DNA from: Aphrophora alni
Lineage: Eukaryota > Arthropoda > Insecta > Hemiptera > Aphrophoridae
Reading direction: 5' to 3'
DNA length: 64,000 nucleotides
Assembly (NCBI GenBank): GCA_963513935.1
Contig: OY740776.1
Coordinates: 10,446,724 to 10,510,723, forward strand
The translations under genes and the position numbers were made by a program. Each line of letters begins with the position of its first letter. Within the stretch, counting starts at the first letter, position 1. The notes beneath the pieces were generated by a model. The model worked only from the letters and a program-made list of their open reading frames with translations, had not been told where the DNA came from and ran no database searches. This document shows, one piece after another, positions 21,020 to 34,537 of this stretch.

Positions 21020-22680
21020 TTTCATTTATGCTTCAACTGTTATTATTAATTTTATAGCTCTTATACTAATTGCATGATATTTACATAATTTTTTTAATCG
21101 GTGGAGATATAGGAACATAACCATTTGCTCTCAGCCTCCCCCCCTCTATTAAGCGAAGTTTTCTCTTCCACGTACTAATAAAAAGTCGCGTGTCTTCTTA
21201 AACAAAAAACAATGATTTAGTTAACAAGAATTTTAAAAATTTTACATTAATTTACATCTAAACTATTTAAAAGCTAATTTTCGAAAATATATTTTAACTC
21301 AAGCAAAGTAAAAAAAATAATGAATTTATAATATAAAGACAAAGATAACCACAATCATATTGTTCTTCTAACATTTGAAACGACAAATCGTATATTTTCG
21401 ATAATTATAATCAGCTGACACATTTAACATCAATTTATTGTATGAGGATAAGCAGGCGTAGGTTAGGCAATTGATATACTGCGTGATATTTGCGTCGTAA
21501 GGGGCATTACGTTACGTTTGATCAAATGTTTACTTGCTGTACATTTAAAAATACTGTTTATATTATTGAGTGTGCGCTTCTAGTTTTATTATTTGTATAT
21601 ACAATATTTTACCTACAAAGACGTTGGTATCACAAAGCAACACAAAATTAGCTTTTTTATATAAAAATATGAACGTATAAGAAGGCACGTTAAAACGAAA
21701 ACTTTAATCAAACTATGCACTACCGTTCCTCAAATCACTTTGTCATTTCGCAGCGATATTCCCTCACTGAATGGCTGATTCTCCATTTTCGACGCATTCT
21801 GTCGGCGCAAAATGAAACCCCCTCGTTCCAACCGTCATCTCGTTTGCTTCACTTGTTTCCATGGGAAAAAAAACGTCAAGCGTGATACGTCTTTAAACAA
21901 ACTTCATATTTTTTGTCTTTGTGGCAGCGTTTCTAAATGTACGCATTCGTCTGTTGAATACCAGAATAAATATACAAAAGAGCTCATAGTGTTTGTGTAA
22001 ACCGGAATTATCGCAAAGCGGAAGCGCCAAAACGCCGACTGCAAGGATGACGATGGCAAGAGGAATAACTACTTTAAAAGTAACAACCAAGAAGTCCCTC
22101 AGGACTCGGTGATTGACAAGGAGTACAGATCATAAAGTTAAATAGGAGAAAACAAATTTACTTTTTGTAGATGCTATAATGTAAATCATCAGCGACAGTT
22201 ATTTCTGGTCGCAATACAGGGTGGTAAAATATATCGGGATGTGTAAATAACTTTTGAACTAGAAAAGGTAATCTGCTGAAATTAAAAATGTTTTTAATGA
22301 AGAAAACTATTTATTTTGGTATTATAACATAAATACAACCTCACTACAAAATGGGTTTTATAAGGGAAACTGAAAATTTTCAAATATAAAGCCCCCATCT
22401 AGTAATACCTTGTTTTAAAGGAAATAACTGCACAATCTATAGATCTATCTTACTTTAATCCAATACAACGGTCAATCAAATATACAAAAAAAATCGAATT
22501 TACTTCAGCACCTGCTCAAATGAAAATTAAATTTTAGCTAAAAAAAACTGTTGAAGTTCAGATTAAAATATGAGGGTAGACGTCTTGATCAAACTTGAAT
22601 ATAAAACTGTAAAAGTTTACTCAAATAATGTTGATTCTTTTATACGATTTACACTATTGACCGAAGGTACTTGGTAGAAC
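21020..22680. other. Gene-free interval
   Basis: AT-rich. A less AT-rich stretch at 21770-22090 holds two opposing short frames (21812-22000 plus, 21893-22090 minus) that overlap each other. Neither resembles a known protein. Confidence 0.4.
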
Positions 22681-22687
22681 TCCATTT

Positions 22688-22809
22688 TAATGAAAAAACA
22701 AACACAGTATTTAGTAAATTCTACAATTTTATTGAGTCTTGCCTAATACTCAGTAAAATTGTAGAATTTACTAAATATTGTGTTTTTTTTTGTTGTTTTT
22801 TTCATTAAT
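22688..22809. repeat. Near-perfect 37-bp hairpin, MITE-like
   Basis: AACACAGTATTTAGTAAATT at 22701 and its continuation to 22737 pair with 22748-22784, separated by about 10 nt. T/A-rich outer arms extend the pairing to about 22688 and 22809. A direct AATGTTGATTCTTTTA lies at 22627 and again at 22807, which may mark an insertion or a local duplication. Confidence 0.75.
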
Positions 22810-24990
22810 GTTGATTCTTTTAATTTTAGTTAGAGTAGATGTTGGAAAAAAAAAAAAGATTCTTTTATAAATGTGACAGGCCGCGATTTTGGATTAGATT
22901 AAGTTTGCGCAGTTATTTCACACTTTTAAAAATTGTAAATGTCGAGTAGCCCCAAAACAACCCATTTTAAAATGGAAGTGAGCCTAAATTGCATCGCACA
23001 ATAGTATTGTTACAATACAAATCTGTTCTAAAGTTTTAGTTTTTTACGTTTCAAAGTTTAGATGTTATTTAACAGTGTTGTACTTTCTTGACGCCCTGTA
23101 CTAAATAATATGAAATACACATTGTACAGATAAATTACTTTCTAAAAGGAATAAAAGAAAATTCCCCAAAACCACAATAAAATACTACAACAAAGACTGT
23201 ACAGTTATGTTTATTCTACATTATGTACATTTCAATAGCACTGCAGAAGTACAATAGACACTAACCTTAATAACTACAAGTACTACTGAAGCGAGATCCC
23301 CCGCCCCGCGTCCGTAACCTGATCCCCACAGCTAATCACAGTTGGTCTTGTGACACATCATGGGCGTGGCAACGCCTGCTGCTTTCTAATATATGGTATG
23401 AAATATATATATATAAGTATAAAATATATATATGTTAAGCTGTTATTAATAAAAATATATAATAAAACTAACTTCACTAACGGAGAAACATTTAAAATCA
23501 TTGAATGAAAAATATATAAAAAGTTTTGTTTAGTAAAATACTGGCAGTAAATTTTGCAAATAAATATTGTAAAATTAATACTCAGAAATTCATACCAAAG
23601 AGCAATGAAATAGGCATTGCTCGAATCTCTAAAATGTGACACAAATGTCAACTGAATAATATTTGTTGAAGAAATACTATTTAAACTAAACTAGTTATTA
23701 CACAAACAAGTAACACTTAATGTGTATGTCCTTAGTGTATTATATTGCACATTATTGTTTCCATAGCAACAGCAAGTAAACTGTTATGCTAAAGTAAACA
23801 ATGCTAATGATCTTGTCTATATAAGGCTGTAAACAAAGGTCTGTTGACATTGCTATATAGCTAGGACTATTTTAGAAAAAAACAAACTTAACAAACTAAA
23901 TAAAGTAACTGATAAAGCTTATCGTAAATTGTTATGAATTTTGTCACTTAATCAGTAAACTTTGCCCCGTAGATGTTTTAATACAGTTAATACAGCCATC
24001 TTGTAAACAATAGTGTGGATACTATCTAACAGGCGCCGTGATACAACAATATTTATAGATGAAATATCCAGTTAATAATACCACAGCTACTGTTCACTTG
24101 AACACAACACATCTCACAAGGCGAAATAAAAAAAACGTGTATGCTATCGACTGGCATGCTCCTTCCAATGTGATTTTCCAATCTATGGATCACAATGAGA
24201 GTAAATTAACAGGAAAACTAACCTCTTTACCCCATCACTGGTAAGCCACGTTTACTAGCGACCTGCTCGGAAGCGTAAACAACCCGACTACTGTTATTTA
24301 TCCCTCTCATATTAATGGATGAAAACTGGAAAATCTGAGGGAGAAAATATTTTATCAGAATTTTTTTTTCAATCCAAACAAACTGAAAAAGTGTTTACAT
24401 CGTGTAAATGGAAACATTATAAAAGTAAAGTGTTGGAAGTTTTATTTTTTGGTTAGATTAAAACTGCCTGTGGAAAATCCCAGGAAAGAATTCAAATTTC
24501 ATTTCCGATTTCTTTGTTTCATTTTTCTTTTTCACTTACAGAGAAAGTTGTGTAACGGGTCAATCAAGTCGAGTTTTTTTACGGACATTTCGGTTTTGAG
24601 ATCAACGAGTCCTAAAAAGTACTTTTAGGTGCGGCAAACGTGCGCCCTGGATATTTGATATGACCAAAAGTTTGCACCGATTATGATTCCGGGGGGAGGG
24701 TTTAGTTAAACGTGTTAGGAGTTAACTATTAAATATAAGGCAACGTTAATTAACGCTTAGTCTCAAACCTAACTAATCACCATGTTAACAGCCAGCTTAT
24801 GATAAGGTACAATTTACTAATTAAACTAACTTATTAATTACTACAATTGCTTAACTTATCGGTTACAACTTACGGTTAGGGAAATGCGTGATGGTAGAAT
24901 TACGTTAACCCTTTTACGTCATAATAATTCTTACTGATTTTTGTCGGATGACCTACTATTGACTACGTAACACCCGGGGGTCGATCAGAA
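22810..24990. other. Gene-free interval with small GC-richer patches
   Basis: No gene is supported. A TA-rich microsatellite lies at 23396-23460. A frame at 24059-24244 (plus) is followed by a GTAAGC splice-donor-like word at 24241, but has no recognisable product or acceptor. Confidence 0.35.
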
Positions 24991-24999
24991 CCCCGCAAT

Positions 25000-25239
25000 T
25001 TATGGTTTAGGCAGCCATTTAGGTTTATTACCAAAATGATTAAACACGACGCGTAACTCACGTCTGGTTGCTGGACTCACTCGTGAACCACTGCCGTGGG
25101 TCTTGCCTACGATGCGCGCGCATCGCATATCTTCCCCATATGTGAATAAGTCGAGGCGGGGCGATACGAAAAAGGATCCCTGTATTTCCATGGAATCGCC
25201 ACATCGGAAAGATGACAATTTTTCATCTTTACAGCCCAA
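25000..25239 (-). CDS. Hypothetical 79-codon open frame in a GC-rich, CpG-containing patch
   Basis: The frame lies in DNA markedly richer in G+C and CpG than anything around it, including the palindrome GATGCGCGCGCATC. The product is hydrophilic and basic at its C-terminus, with no recognisable domain or signal. It could be an exon, a first exon near a promoter or a fragment of an unrecognised repeat. I cannot choose between these. Confidence 0.25.
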   Translation of the reverse strand: MGCKDEKLSSFRCGDSMEIQGSFFVSPRLDLFTYGEDMRCARIVGKTHGSGSRVSPATRRELRVVFNHFGNKPKWLPKP

Positions 25240-26189
25240 ACGCGTGGAACGATTTTAATCAACGTTTTAATCAACTCTTACGTTGGCCACATCTCGGGAA
25301 GTTAAATTTGTTTTCATCAATTCAAAATTTGAGTGTAACTGCCACAAAACAATAAACGATTCTCCCAAAATTGACCCCTAAACATGTCCATCAAATTTAA
25401 TAAACCAAACAAAATTTAACGGTCTGCATCTCTCCAAAAATGCTTTGGTCCTAGAGTTGAAATAGATCATTAGTGATGTAAAGCACGGAATTTCTCAAAA
25501 ACGCCTCTTCCGATTTCGTTCAAATTTTAGTAAAAATATGAAAGGAATGATTCGTGTGACAAATCACAATTAAAATACAAAAAACAAAAACAAAAACTGG
25601 TTCAGTAAAAATCCAAAAAGGACCTTAATCGCCGATATTACTGTTCAATTTTAATCAAATACAATTTATCCTGAGGATATGTTTATGGCACAAGCAAAGA
25701 GCGTAGATATTTTTCAAAGACAAGGTTCAAAGGTATGTTCATTTTATACTTACAATTAACTACCAAGCAGATGTTTTTAGTGAAAAATAGATTTTATGGG
25801 TTTTTATTAGGTTTACTTTTGGAGTTAAGTTAGTGAGAAATTTTGTGCAATATTTATGCAGTTTTTTTTTACATTCCATTACATTAAGTTTACACGATTA
25901 TATTTAACACTTCGAAGAGCGTTCTTTTTCACAGTCGTAACTCCCTGATCCATCCATACAGTACACTACCACCTAAAGACCGTCGCTGCTGCAGGTTTTG
26001 GAGCTCAAGAGATCCTTCAGTCACTGCCGCACACTGCAGTCTTCTAAGCAATCTAACAGTGAGCATGACTAAATGAACTGTGTACTAGTGGAGTACAAAC
26101 AAACTCTGAGCAAATTTTGAACGGTAGGGAACGATTTACAAATATGTCTCCACTTGATTATCTGAGTAGCCAACCGAGATGCTAACTAT

Positions 26190-26285
26190 ATTTAAAAAAA
26201 AGGTGTAAATCCAGCTAGAGTCCCTTGGGATTGTCATGTTCGTACTAACTATAGTAAGCCCCTGAGGGACTTGTTCAATTAAACC
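26190..26285. repeat. Dispersed repeat fragment, partner at 27170-27255
   Basis: Shares GTAAATCCAG, a GGTATTGTC-like word and AGTAAGCCCCTGAGGG with 27170-27255. Both copies are in the same orientation. Confidence 0.6.
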
Positions 26286-26504
26286 TACACATAGATGCAA
26301 ATCTTTTCTCTGGAATATGAATAAGTTTTAATAAACAAGATAATATCTACTATTTTGTATATTTTACTATATATACTATTTTGGTATAAAGCACTCTGAA
26401 TACAATTTTTTTAAATTTTCATATAATTAATATTCAAGAAGAAAAGTTTATACCAGTTGATATTTTCTTAATAGTATATATTATCAATAGGACCAAAAAA
26501 CTCG

Positions 26505-26935
26505 AAATGAACGAGGAAAATGAGCCAGGATCGAAAAGCTTCTTTTGATCCTAGTGATGAACTATATTTTTCGTTATACTGCAAACAATATAAGAAAACA
26601 ATTTCACAAAAACTAAAATGTTATAACCCATTTACCTTCAAAAGTTTGGACGAGTTACACAAGTTTGCAGCTATTTACAGCTGTTTAGTTTGTGTTAGTA
26701 GTACTTATTTATAAAATCGATGGTAACAGCCGTTTTAACGATTATTTAAATTCGAGAGTATCGGTTGTTTTTATAGATTCTATACAATCGTCAATTAATT
26801 CGTATAAGCGAAGTAACAGCTGATGACCTCGACCTCAGCTGATGTTTTTAGGTCCTAAGTCTAATAAGAAAAACTTTAGAATTTCAGTGCATGTATTTAA
26901 AACAGCTGTTTTTTAACCAGTATGACGAAAAATTA
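26505..26935 (+). repeat. Dispersed repeat with a degenerate short frame, copy a
   Basis: About 430 bp are shared with 53568-54035. The 5' part has an open frame (26520-26714, 64 codons) whose peptide shares FDPSDE and FKSLD with the frame in the other copy, joined by KCYN. The 3' part is rich in CAGCTG and AACAGCTGTTTT words. The amino-acid similarity suggests a decayed mobile-element gene. I do not recognise the family. Confidence 0.5.
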
Positions 26936-27169
26936 ATTTTGTAATGTTATTAATACTTTTTCTTCCGTAGACATTATGCAGTTTATTGTTAAGGTTTTCA
27001 ACTTGTTGTTTAAAGGCGAAAAAATAGATAAAAGAACATAAAATAAAATAAAATAAAGACACCTTAGCTCTCGAATACTCTAATAACGCTAGAGTCAGAA
27101 AAGAACAACAGTTGGTCAAGAGAGACTTGATAGGAAAGATGAAATAGAGATAACCTAGGACAACATAAA

Positions 27170-27255
27170 ACAAAGTGTAGATCCAGTCTGGTTCCCTCGG
27201 TATTGTCGAGCCCACTTCTACCCACTACAAGTAAGCCCCTGAGGGCTTTAATCCG
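27170..27255. repeat. Dispersed repeat fragment, partner at 26190-26285
   Basis: Second copy of the AGTAAGCCCCTGAGGG-ended repeat. The preceding 27035-27140 also matches 48985-49075 (ATAAAGAC..CTTAG..C.CGAATACTCTAAT). Confidence 0.55.
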
Positions 27256-27984
27256 CTATCATCCTACGTACAAAAGATGAAGAGAGACAGACTGTAACCC
27301 GAAAACCATTATTTAGTTCCCTAGGCTATGAAATATAATGATCAATTAAAAACCTAGGTGAATTACATTGTTCATACTCCCTACCCTTACTCCATACTGG
27401 CTAAATATACAAGCTTAATTTCAACTTACTTGTTGTGGTTGAAGTAATGATTTTCTATAAAAAGTAAACAGGCTGCTACCATGCTTGATGAACTCCGCCC
27501 TGTAACATTTCATTAAAGGGTAAATATTAACACAACAGTGAAAAGCAAACACTACTGCTTGCAATGTAATGAACCTAACCCCTACCCTTCCCACATTAAC
27601 CCCAATAGGGTTAGGACTAACTCTCTTTCCAGACAATATGTTGCCGGTGATTTTCTGTGAGGGATATTAGTTTTGTAAGAAATGGATGTTACTTTACTGG
27701 TAATAGTTTGTTATTAGTAGATGGTAACGAGAGTGTTAGTTTACTAAACTACACACAAACAACATTTCGAAGGTTGGCAATTTGAACTACCAATCGAACG
27801 AAGCGAGTGGATGTTCTATTTTAAGTCAACCATGTCATGTGTATGTTTGTATGATCGTTTCACAGTTATTGAAAAATGCCTATCCAACTTTTTTTTCCAA
27901 AAGACCAAACTGTGAATGTACAAGGTTTCGAAATATAATTTCAATTATAAAATAATGGATATTCAAAACAATTATTACTGCTCG

Positions 27985-29580
27985 GATCCATGGCATTGAG
28001 AGGTTCATCGAATGTTTACAAGGTATTGGGAAGGTTCTACGACAGGTTCCAAGGCTTGAAGAGGTTTTACGACTTTTTCCAATGCTTGGGGAGGTTCTGT
28101 GACAAGATCAACAACATGGGGAGGTTGTAGAATAGTTTCCAAGACTTAGAGGTTCTCCAATTGGTTTAATGCATAGAGAAATTCTCCAATTGATTTCAAA
28201 GCATGGAGAGGTTCTCTGTTTGGTTCTAATGTATGGAGTGGTTCAATCTAATGGTTCCAAGTCAAGGTGAGGTTCTACGATAGGTTCCAAGACTTGGATA
28301 GGATCCCTGATTGATTCCAATGCATAGAGAGGTACATCGAATATTTCAAGACATGGGGAGGTTCTACGACAGATTGCAAGACTTGGAGAGGTTCTACGAC
28401 TGGTTCCAAGACTTGGAAAGGATCTCTGATTGTTCCCAATGCATGGAGAGGTACATCGAATGTTTCAAGACATGGGGAGGTTCTACGACAGATTGCAAGA
28501 CTTGGAGAGGTTCTACGACTGGTTCCAAGACTTGGAAAGGATCTCTGATTGTTCCCAATGCATGGAGAGGTACATCGAATGTTTCAAGACATGGGGAGGT
28601 TCTACGACAGATTGCAAGACTTGGAGAGGTTCTACGACTGGTTCCAAGACTTGGAAAGGATCTCTGATTGTTCCCAATGCATGGAGAGGTACATCGAATG
28701 TTTCAAGACATGGGGAGGTTCTACGACAGATTGCAAGACTTGGAGAGGTTCTACGACTGGTTCCAAGACTTGGAAAGGATCTCTGATTGGTCACAATGCA
28801 TGGAGATACATCGAATGTTTCAAGACATGGGGAGGTTCTACGACAGATTGCAAGACTTGGAGAGGTTCTACGACTGGTTCCAAGACTTGGAAAGGCTCCC
28901 TGATTGGTTCCAATGCATAGAAAGGTACATCGAATATTTCAAGACATGGGGAGGTTCTACGACAGATTGCAAGACTTGGAGAGGTTCTACGATAGGTTCC
29001 AAGACTTGGAAAGGATCTCTGATTTGTCACAATGCATGGAGAGGTACATCGAATGTTTCAAGACATGGGGAGGTTCTACGACAGATTGCAAGACTTGGAG
29101 AGGTTCTACGACTGGTTCCAAGACTTAGAAAGGATCTCTGATTGTTCCCAATGCATGGAGAGGTACATCGAATGTTTCAAGACATGGGGAGGTTCTACGA
29201 CAGATTGCAAGACTTGGAGAGGTTCTACGACTGGTTCCAAGACTTGGAAAGGATCTCTGATTGTTCCCAATGCATGGAGAGGTACATCGAATATTTCAAG
29301 ACATGGGGAGGTTCTACGTCAGATTGCAAGACTTGGAGAGGTTCTACGATAGGTTCCAAGACTTGGAAAGGATCTTTGATTGGTCACAATGCATGGATAG
29401 GTACATCGAATGTTTCAAGCATAGAAAGGTTCTTCGATTGATTTCAAAGTTGGAGAGGTTCTCCGATTGGTTACAAGGCATGGAGAGGTTTTCCGAAAGG
29501 TTCCAAGACATGGAAAGGTTCTCCGATTGGTTTCAATTATGCAGAGATTCTCAAATTGGTTTCAAAGCATGGAGACGTTC
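27985..29580. repeat. 30-bp minisatellite organised in 119-bp higher-order units
   Basis: The basic unit is about 30 bp (GAGGTTCTACGACTGGTTCC then AAGACTTGGA). Four variants in fixed order (30+30+30+29) make a 119-bp higher-order unit repeated about ten times from 28311 to 29400, with irregular units on both sides. Because 119 is not a multiple of three, overlapping 118-codon frames appear in rotating phase. These are artefacts. The array ends in a unique tail containing CAAAGTAATACATTCATTG (29610-29628). Confidence 0.95.
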
Positions 29581-29639
29581 TGTGACTCGGAATAAACAAA
29601 GCTCTGACTTCAAAGTAATACATTCATTGCTGTAAACTA

Positions 29640-31520
29640 TACATAACGAGCGAAATTGTAAAGCGAAATAAAAATAAAAAATATAAAAAATCTTAATTTT
29701 TTTTCCCTATTTCCCCTTTTCTGAATATTTCTGAACAACAAGAGACAGCTATGAATACGTTTCTTCTGGCTCATTTTGTGCTCCATTTCGGCAACGTCTA
29801 AACAAACTTGCTGCAGTTTCAACCACACACTGACTTTTATCAAAACCCTTGTAAAATTGTTTGAACTTATTTTCATCCCCTTATTATTTCAAAGTTAAAA
29901 ACCACTTGGTCATCGTCACCTTATAATAAAAAGAAAAAGAGAGGAGTATAAAATAGCTCTTGCAATCAAATAGCTTCAAGCTCGGAAATCAACATAACGT
30001 TGTCAAGAGATTCATTATAAAAAAATTAATGTAAATCCAGCTGTGTTCCAGCTTATTCAATATACAGTGTGATTCTGAAAGTTATTTGAGCCTTAAAGCA
30101 CTCACAAATGACCAACATACATTATTTAGAAAAATATTTAGTCTCAAAATAATATGTCCACAAAAACTCAATAACGATTCTCTCATTATCATATTATATT
30201 CTCTATATTACTTATATGTGAGAAAGTTAAATACCCCACAGACAGACAGACACTATTCTCAAATGGTATAACATAAATGATATTCTCATTACTTGGAGAA
30301 ACATTTAAAACGCCGTATTAATATTTTATTACCACCACAACACTTTCCTCTCAGTTAAAACTATATTTTATTTCATAGCTGAGGCTAAGTGACTCTGCCC
30401 CAGGGATTCTCATTAATGACTGGCCATTTTACTCTTTCCTCCATTAAAAGAATACTAATTTGTTTTTCAAAGATTTCTTTTAAATTTTCTTGTTAATAAC
30501 ATGGTATACAAAATATTTCTTAATTAGGTTCCATAATATTAATTTTACTTACAAAGAATCATAACTTTATATAGAATTTGTGATATTTGTAAAAGTTAAT
30601 TGTTTGATTTTGTGATTACATTTGTGCATTTATTTGTTTCAAAGACCGTCTAAGGAAAAGGAATGTTTAATTGGAAACCAAATACTTTTCCTTCAGACAA
30701 AGAAATCTAAATTTATTTTAAAAATCTTTTGAAATACGGAAATGAAAAAAAAAATCAAATCATACAGTTTATGAAACAAAAACTTTTAAATAAATGGGAA
30801 AGATTAATAGTATTACACCTCTAGCGATCTATTCTGCCCCTTACTTCTTCTAAGTCTGGGAAGTCTTTTCTATTGACATTTCTTTAGCCCCAATGTCTTT
30901 AAAAATTACAGCACATTCAGGAATCAATGATAGGTATCTCCTCTAAACCTAGACTTCTAGTCTCTTATTCATTACCTCACCCCAAACTATTAATAAATCG
31001 TGTGTGATGTATAGCTTCCCTTTTTAGTATAATCTGCAAGTCCCGTAAAAATTTTTATTGACATATAAATTGGAATTACTCGTAAACACTTTGAGATTTC
31101 AAAGTCATTATTTCATGGTTTACTCTATATTAAATTCTGCATCTATTGATGTGCATATCATTGGTATTGTTAAATGTCGAAATTTTTACAAAAAATTAGA
31201 TAAAAATGAAAAAATTTGAAATTTCAATAGCACCACTAGACTCCAAATTTAATTCTGCTTCTATTAAAATATAAAAATAATCAAAATCAAAAACTCAATT
31301 TTTCGCCTAAAAAAACTGCAAGGACCTTACCATTTTGCAAAGTTTGAAAATTGGCTGTTTTCTGGAATTATTTACTCAGAAACTATAGGAGATATTTTCG
31401 AATTAAAAACACCACAGTACAATTTGAACTTTCTTCTTTCCTCATGTAAAATCTCTTATTATTACGATGTATAGTTAGGGAGCTACAGGCGTTTTAAGGC
31501 AAGTGGCGAAACGTGAAATG
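29640..31520. other. AT-rich spacer between the two 30-bp arrays
   Basis: No gene or repeat supported. Short frames at 29637-29876 and 30086-30271 have no coding signature. Confidence 0.45.
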
Positions 31521-31528
31521 TTAATAAT

Positions 31529-31765
31529 CTATTCGAATCCTTCTAAGGTATCCCTGTATCTACAATGCCAGGATAGAAACTCTGTCAGTCTTTTCACGTC
31601 TGTCTTCCCCTTTTTGTAGCGTGTATCTTGTATCAGGACCTCACAAATTGGCATATTTTCATTTAATATGTTTGTTAACTCCACGTTGTAACGAAATCTC
31701 GATGAACGCACACAGAGGGTGTGCTGCATTTTACCAGGACGATGACTTGCAGTGACATCCCCCAC
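31529..31765 (-). other. Unrecognised 78-codon open frame
   Basis: The peptide is basic, with three Cys and no recognised domain. Composition is slightly richer in G+C than the flanks. It could be a decayed mobile-element fragment, or chance. No splice signals stand out. Confidence 0.2.
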
Positions 31766-31884
31766 AAGCTAATAGTTATTCATTCCTCATTGTTTTTCCA
31801 CAAGCAGCTTAGATTGTTCCAAACCGGCCGTAGCCATTTTTGGTCGGATAGGCTGAAAACTGTAGGAATTCGTAAAATATCCCA

Positions 31885-33345
31885 CAAGGTTCCAAGGCAT
31901 GGCGAGGTTCTGCAACCAGTTTCAAAACATGGAGAGATTCTCTGATTGGTTCCAATGTATGGAAAGGTTCATAGAATGGTTCCAAGGCATGGGAGGTTCT
32001 ATGGCAGGTTCCAGAACTTGAGGAGGTTCTGCAACTAGTTCCAAGGTATGGAGAGATTCTCCAGTTTCAAGGCATGGAGAGTTTGGTGCAAATGTATGGA
32101 GAGGTTCTCTGATTGTTTCCAATGAATGGAAAGGTTCATCGAATGGTTTCAAGCCATGGAGAGGTTCTACAACAGCTTGCAAGACTTGGGGAGGTCCTGC
32201 GACTAGTTCAAGGCATGGGGAGGTTATACGACCGGTTCTAAGACAAAGAGAGGTTTTCTAATTGATTCCATATTATGTAGAGGTCCTGCAACTGGTTATA
32301 AGGCATGGGAAGGTTCTCTGATTGTCTCCAATGTATGGAAAGGTTCATCGAATGTTTCCAAGGCATGGGGAGATTCTACGACCGGTTCTAAGACAATGAG
32401 AGGTTCTCTAATTGATTCCAATGTATGGAGAGGTCCTGCAACTGGTTCTAAGGCATGGAAAGGTTCTCTGATTTTTTCCGATGTATGGAAAGGTTCATCG
32501 AATGGTTCCAAGGCATGGGGAGATTCTACGACCTGTTCTAAGACAAGGAGAGGTTCTCAAACTGATTCCATTGTATGAAGAGGTCCTGCAACTGGTTATA
32601 AGGCATGGAAAGGTTCTCTGATTGTCTCCAATGTATGGACAGGTTCATCGAATGGTTCCAAGGAATGGGGAGATTCTACGACCTGTTCTAAGACAAGCAG
32701 AGGTTCTCTAATTGATTCCAATGTATGAAGATGTCCTTACAACTGGTTCTAAGGCATGGAAAGGTTCTCTAATTGTCTCCAATGTATGGAAAGGTTCATC
32801 GAATGGTTCCAAGGCATGGGGAGATTCTACGACCTGTTCTAAGACAAGGAGAGGTTCTCAAACTGATTCCATTGTATGAAGAGGTCCTGCAACTGGTTAT
32901 AAGGCATGGAAAGGTTCTCTGATTGTCTCCAATGTATGGACAGGTTCATCGAATGGTTCCAAGGAATGGGGAGATTCTACGACCTGTTCTAAGACAAGCA
33001 GAGGTTCTCTAATTGATTCCAATGTATGAAGATGTCCTTACAACTGGTTCTAAGGCATGGAAAGGTTTTCTGATTGTCTCCAATGTATGGAAAGATTCAT
33101 CGAATGGTTCCAAGGCATGGGGAGATTCTACGACCTGTTCTAAGACAAGGAGAGGTTCTCAAACTGATTCCAATGTATGAAGAGGTCCTTACAACTGGTT
33201 CTAAGGCATGGAAAGGTTCTCTGATTGTTTCTGATGTATGGAAAGGTTCATCGAATGTTTCTACGACAGGTTCTAACACTTGGAAATATTCTGTGACTGG
33301 TTCCAAGACATCGAGAGATTCTCCGATTGGTTTCATTCATTGGTC
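31885..33345. repeat. 30-bp minisatellite organised in 150-bp higher-order units
   Basis: The units are clearly related to those at 27985-29580 (GGTTCTCTGATTG.TTCCAATG-type and GGTTCATCGAATGGTTCCAA-type monomers, same orientation). Here five monomers form a period of 150-151 bp (AGATTCTAC at 32371, 32521, 32671, 32822, 32972, 33123). A second level is visible: 32521-32821 is repeated almost exactly at 32822-33122, a 301-bp super-unit. The array ends in the same CAAAGTAATACATTCATTG tail as the first one (33347-33365). Confidence 0.95.
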
Positions 33346-33369
33346 TCAAAGTAATACATTCATTGGTGG

Positions 33370-34490
33370 AGCAGCGTAAGTTGCTCTTCCTGGCCAGATC
33401 CCTGTTTGGTCGAATAGACTAAATACTGTAAGAGCTCGTAAAGTATCTTACAAGCTCCGTATACGAGACCTCATTCCCGGTGGAAATTAACCCATCAGCA
33501 CGGATCACTGTACCTTTTAAGGTTGGGTTGAAAACAGAAGAAAAATAGCAAAAGTGATGATGAAAACATAGTAGAGGTAAGGTTAAAAATGGCTAAGATG
33601 AAGAAAGATACAACTGTACCGGAGTGGGAAGTAGTGTAAATCATAGAAGACCTCAGAACACATGATGATGTAAAGAGGCTATTAGTTGCTACCCGCTGGG
33701 TGATATGTTCGCCAACACCTACGCCAAATTTCATTGTCATAATATTGTTTACAATACAGTTAATTGTGGAAAGTAATAAAAATTAAATAAAAACTTGTAA
33801 GTACAAGTAAAAGATTGTTTACATCAAGATAATTGGATCAGTTTTCAGTTTACATATTCTACGACAGCTACACTATTATTACAAAAAAAAGGAACAAGTT
33901 ATCGAGCCTCCAGGTAATGCATAACTTATATGTTGAATGCATGAACCGTGACACTAATTTTCCAAAGCTTTTCTCTGATAAATATTTCAGCATTTATCGA
34001 CCCGACTTGTCGTGAAGAAGTTGACGAGCTAACATACTACACAGAGTGTTACGAAAATGAGGTACTAAACTACGTGAACTAGTTTCTAAATGTGAAAATA
34101 AAAAGAAGTTAGATACATATATTTCTTTTGATTTTTTTTTTATAAACTTATTGCACAAACAATCTCACATACCTACACAAATTTATGTACTAATCAAGCT
34201 CATATATATATGGGAGATAAGAAGTTAACTTAAGACCAAAACTTAATTTTTGATCAAAACACTTAATTTTTTTTTAATGTAAACTCCAACAGTGAAAATG
34301 GTCACTACCTCCCACAACTGCCGGTACGGAGTTAGCACTTAATAAAAATTTATCATTATAAATGGAAGTTGTCGAAAACATTCAAATGTCACAAAGTCGT
34401 AGCAAAGGATTTCGACGAAATTTTGATTCGACGTAAATTATGTATGACCACAATTAAGAGTAAATTATTATTATTTAAAAATTTGGATAT
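33370..34490. other. Gene-free interval
   Basis: Short opposing frames (33495-33740 minus, 33833-34015 plus) are not convincing as genes. The rest is AT-rich. Confidence 0.4.
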
Positions 34491-34537
34491 AATAAAACTC
34501 GAACAGAAGATATCACAAAAAAAAATACGTTTACTTA

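Noticed and set aside
28311..29441. Overlapping frames of 93-157 codons on both strands
   Set aside because: They repeat every 119 bp in rotating phase because of the 30-bp array. The higher-order unit is not divisible by three, so no protein can be conserved.
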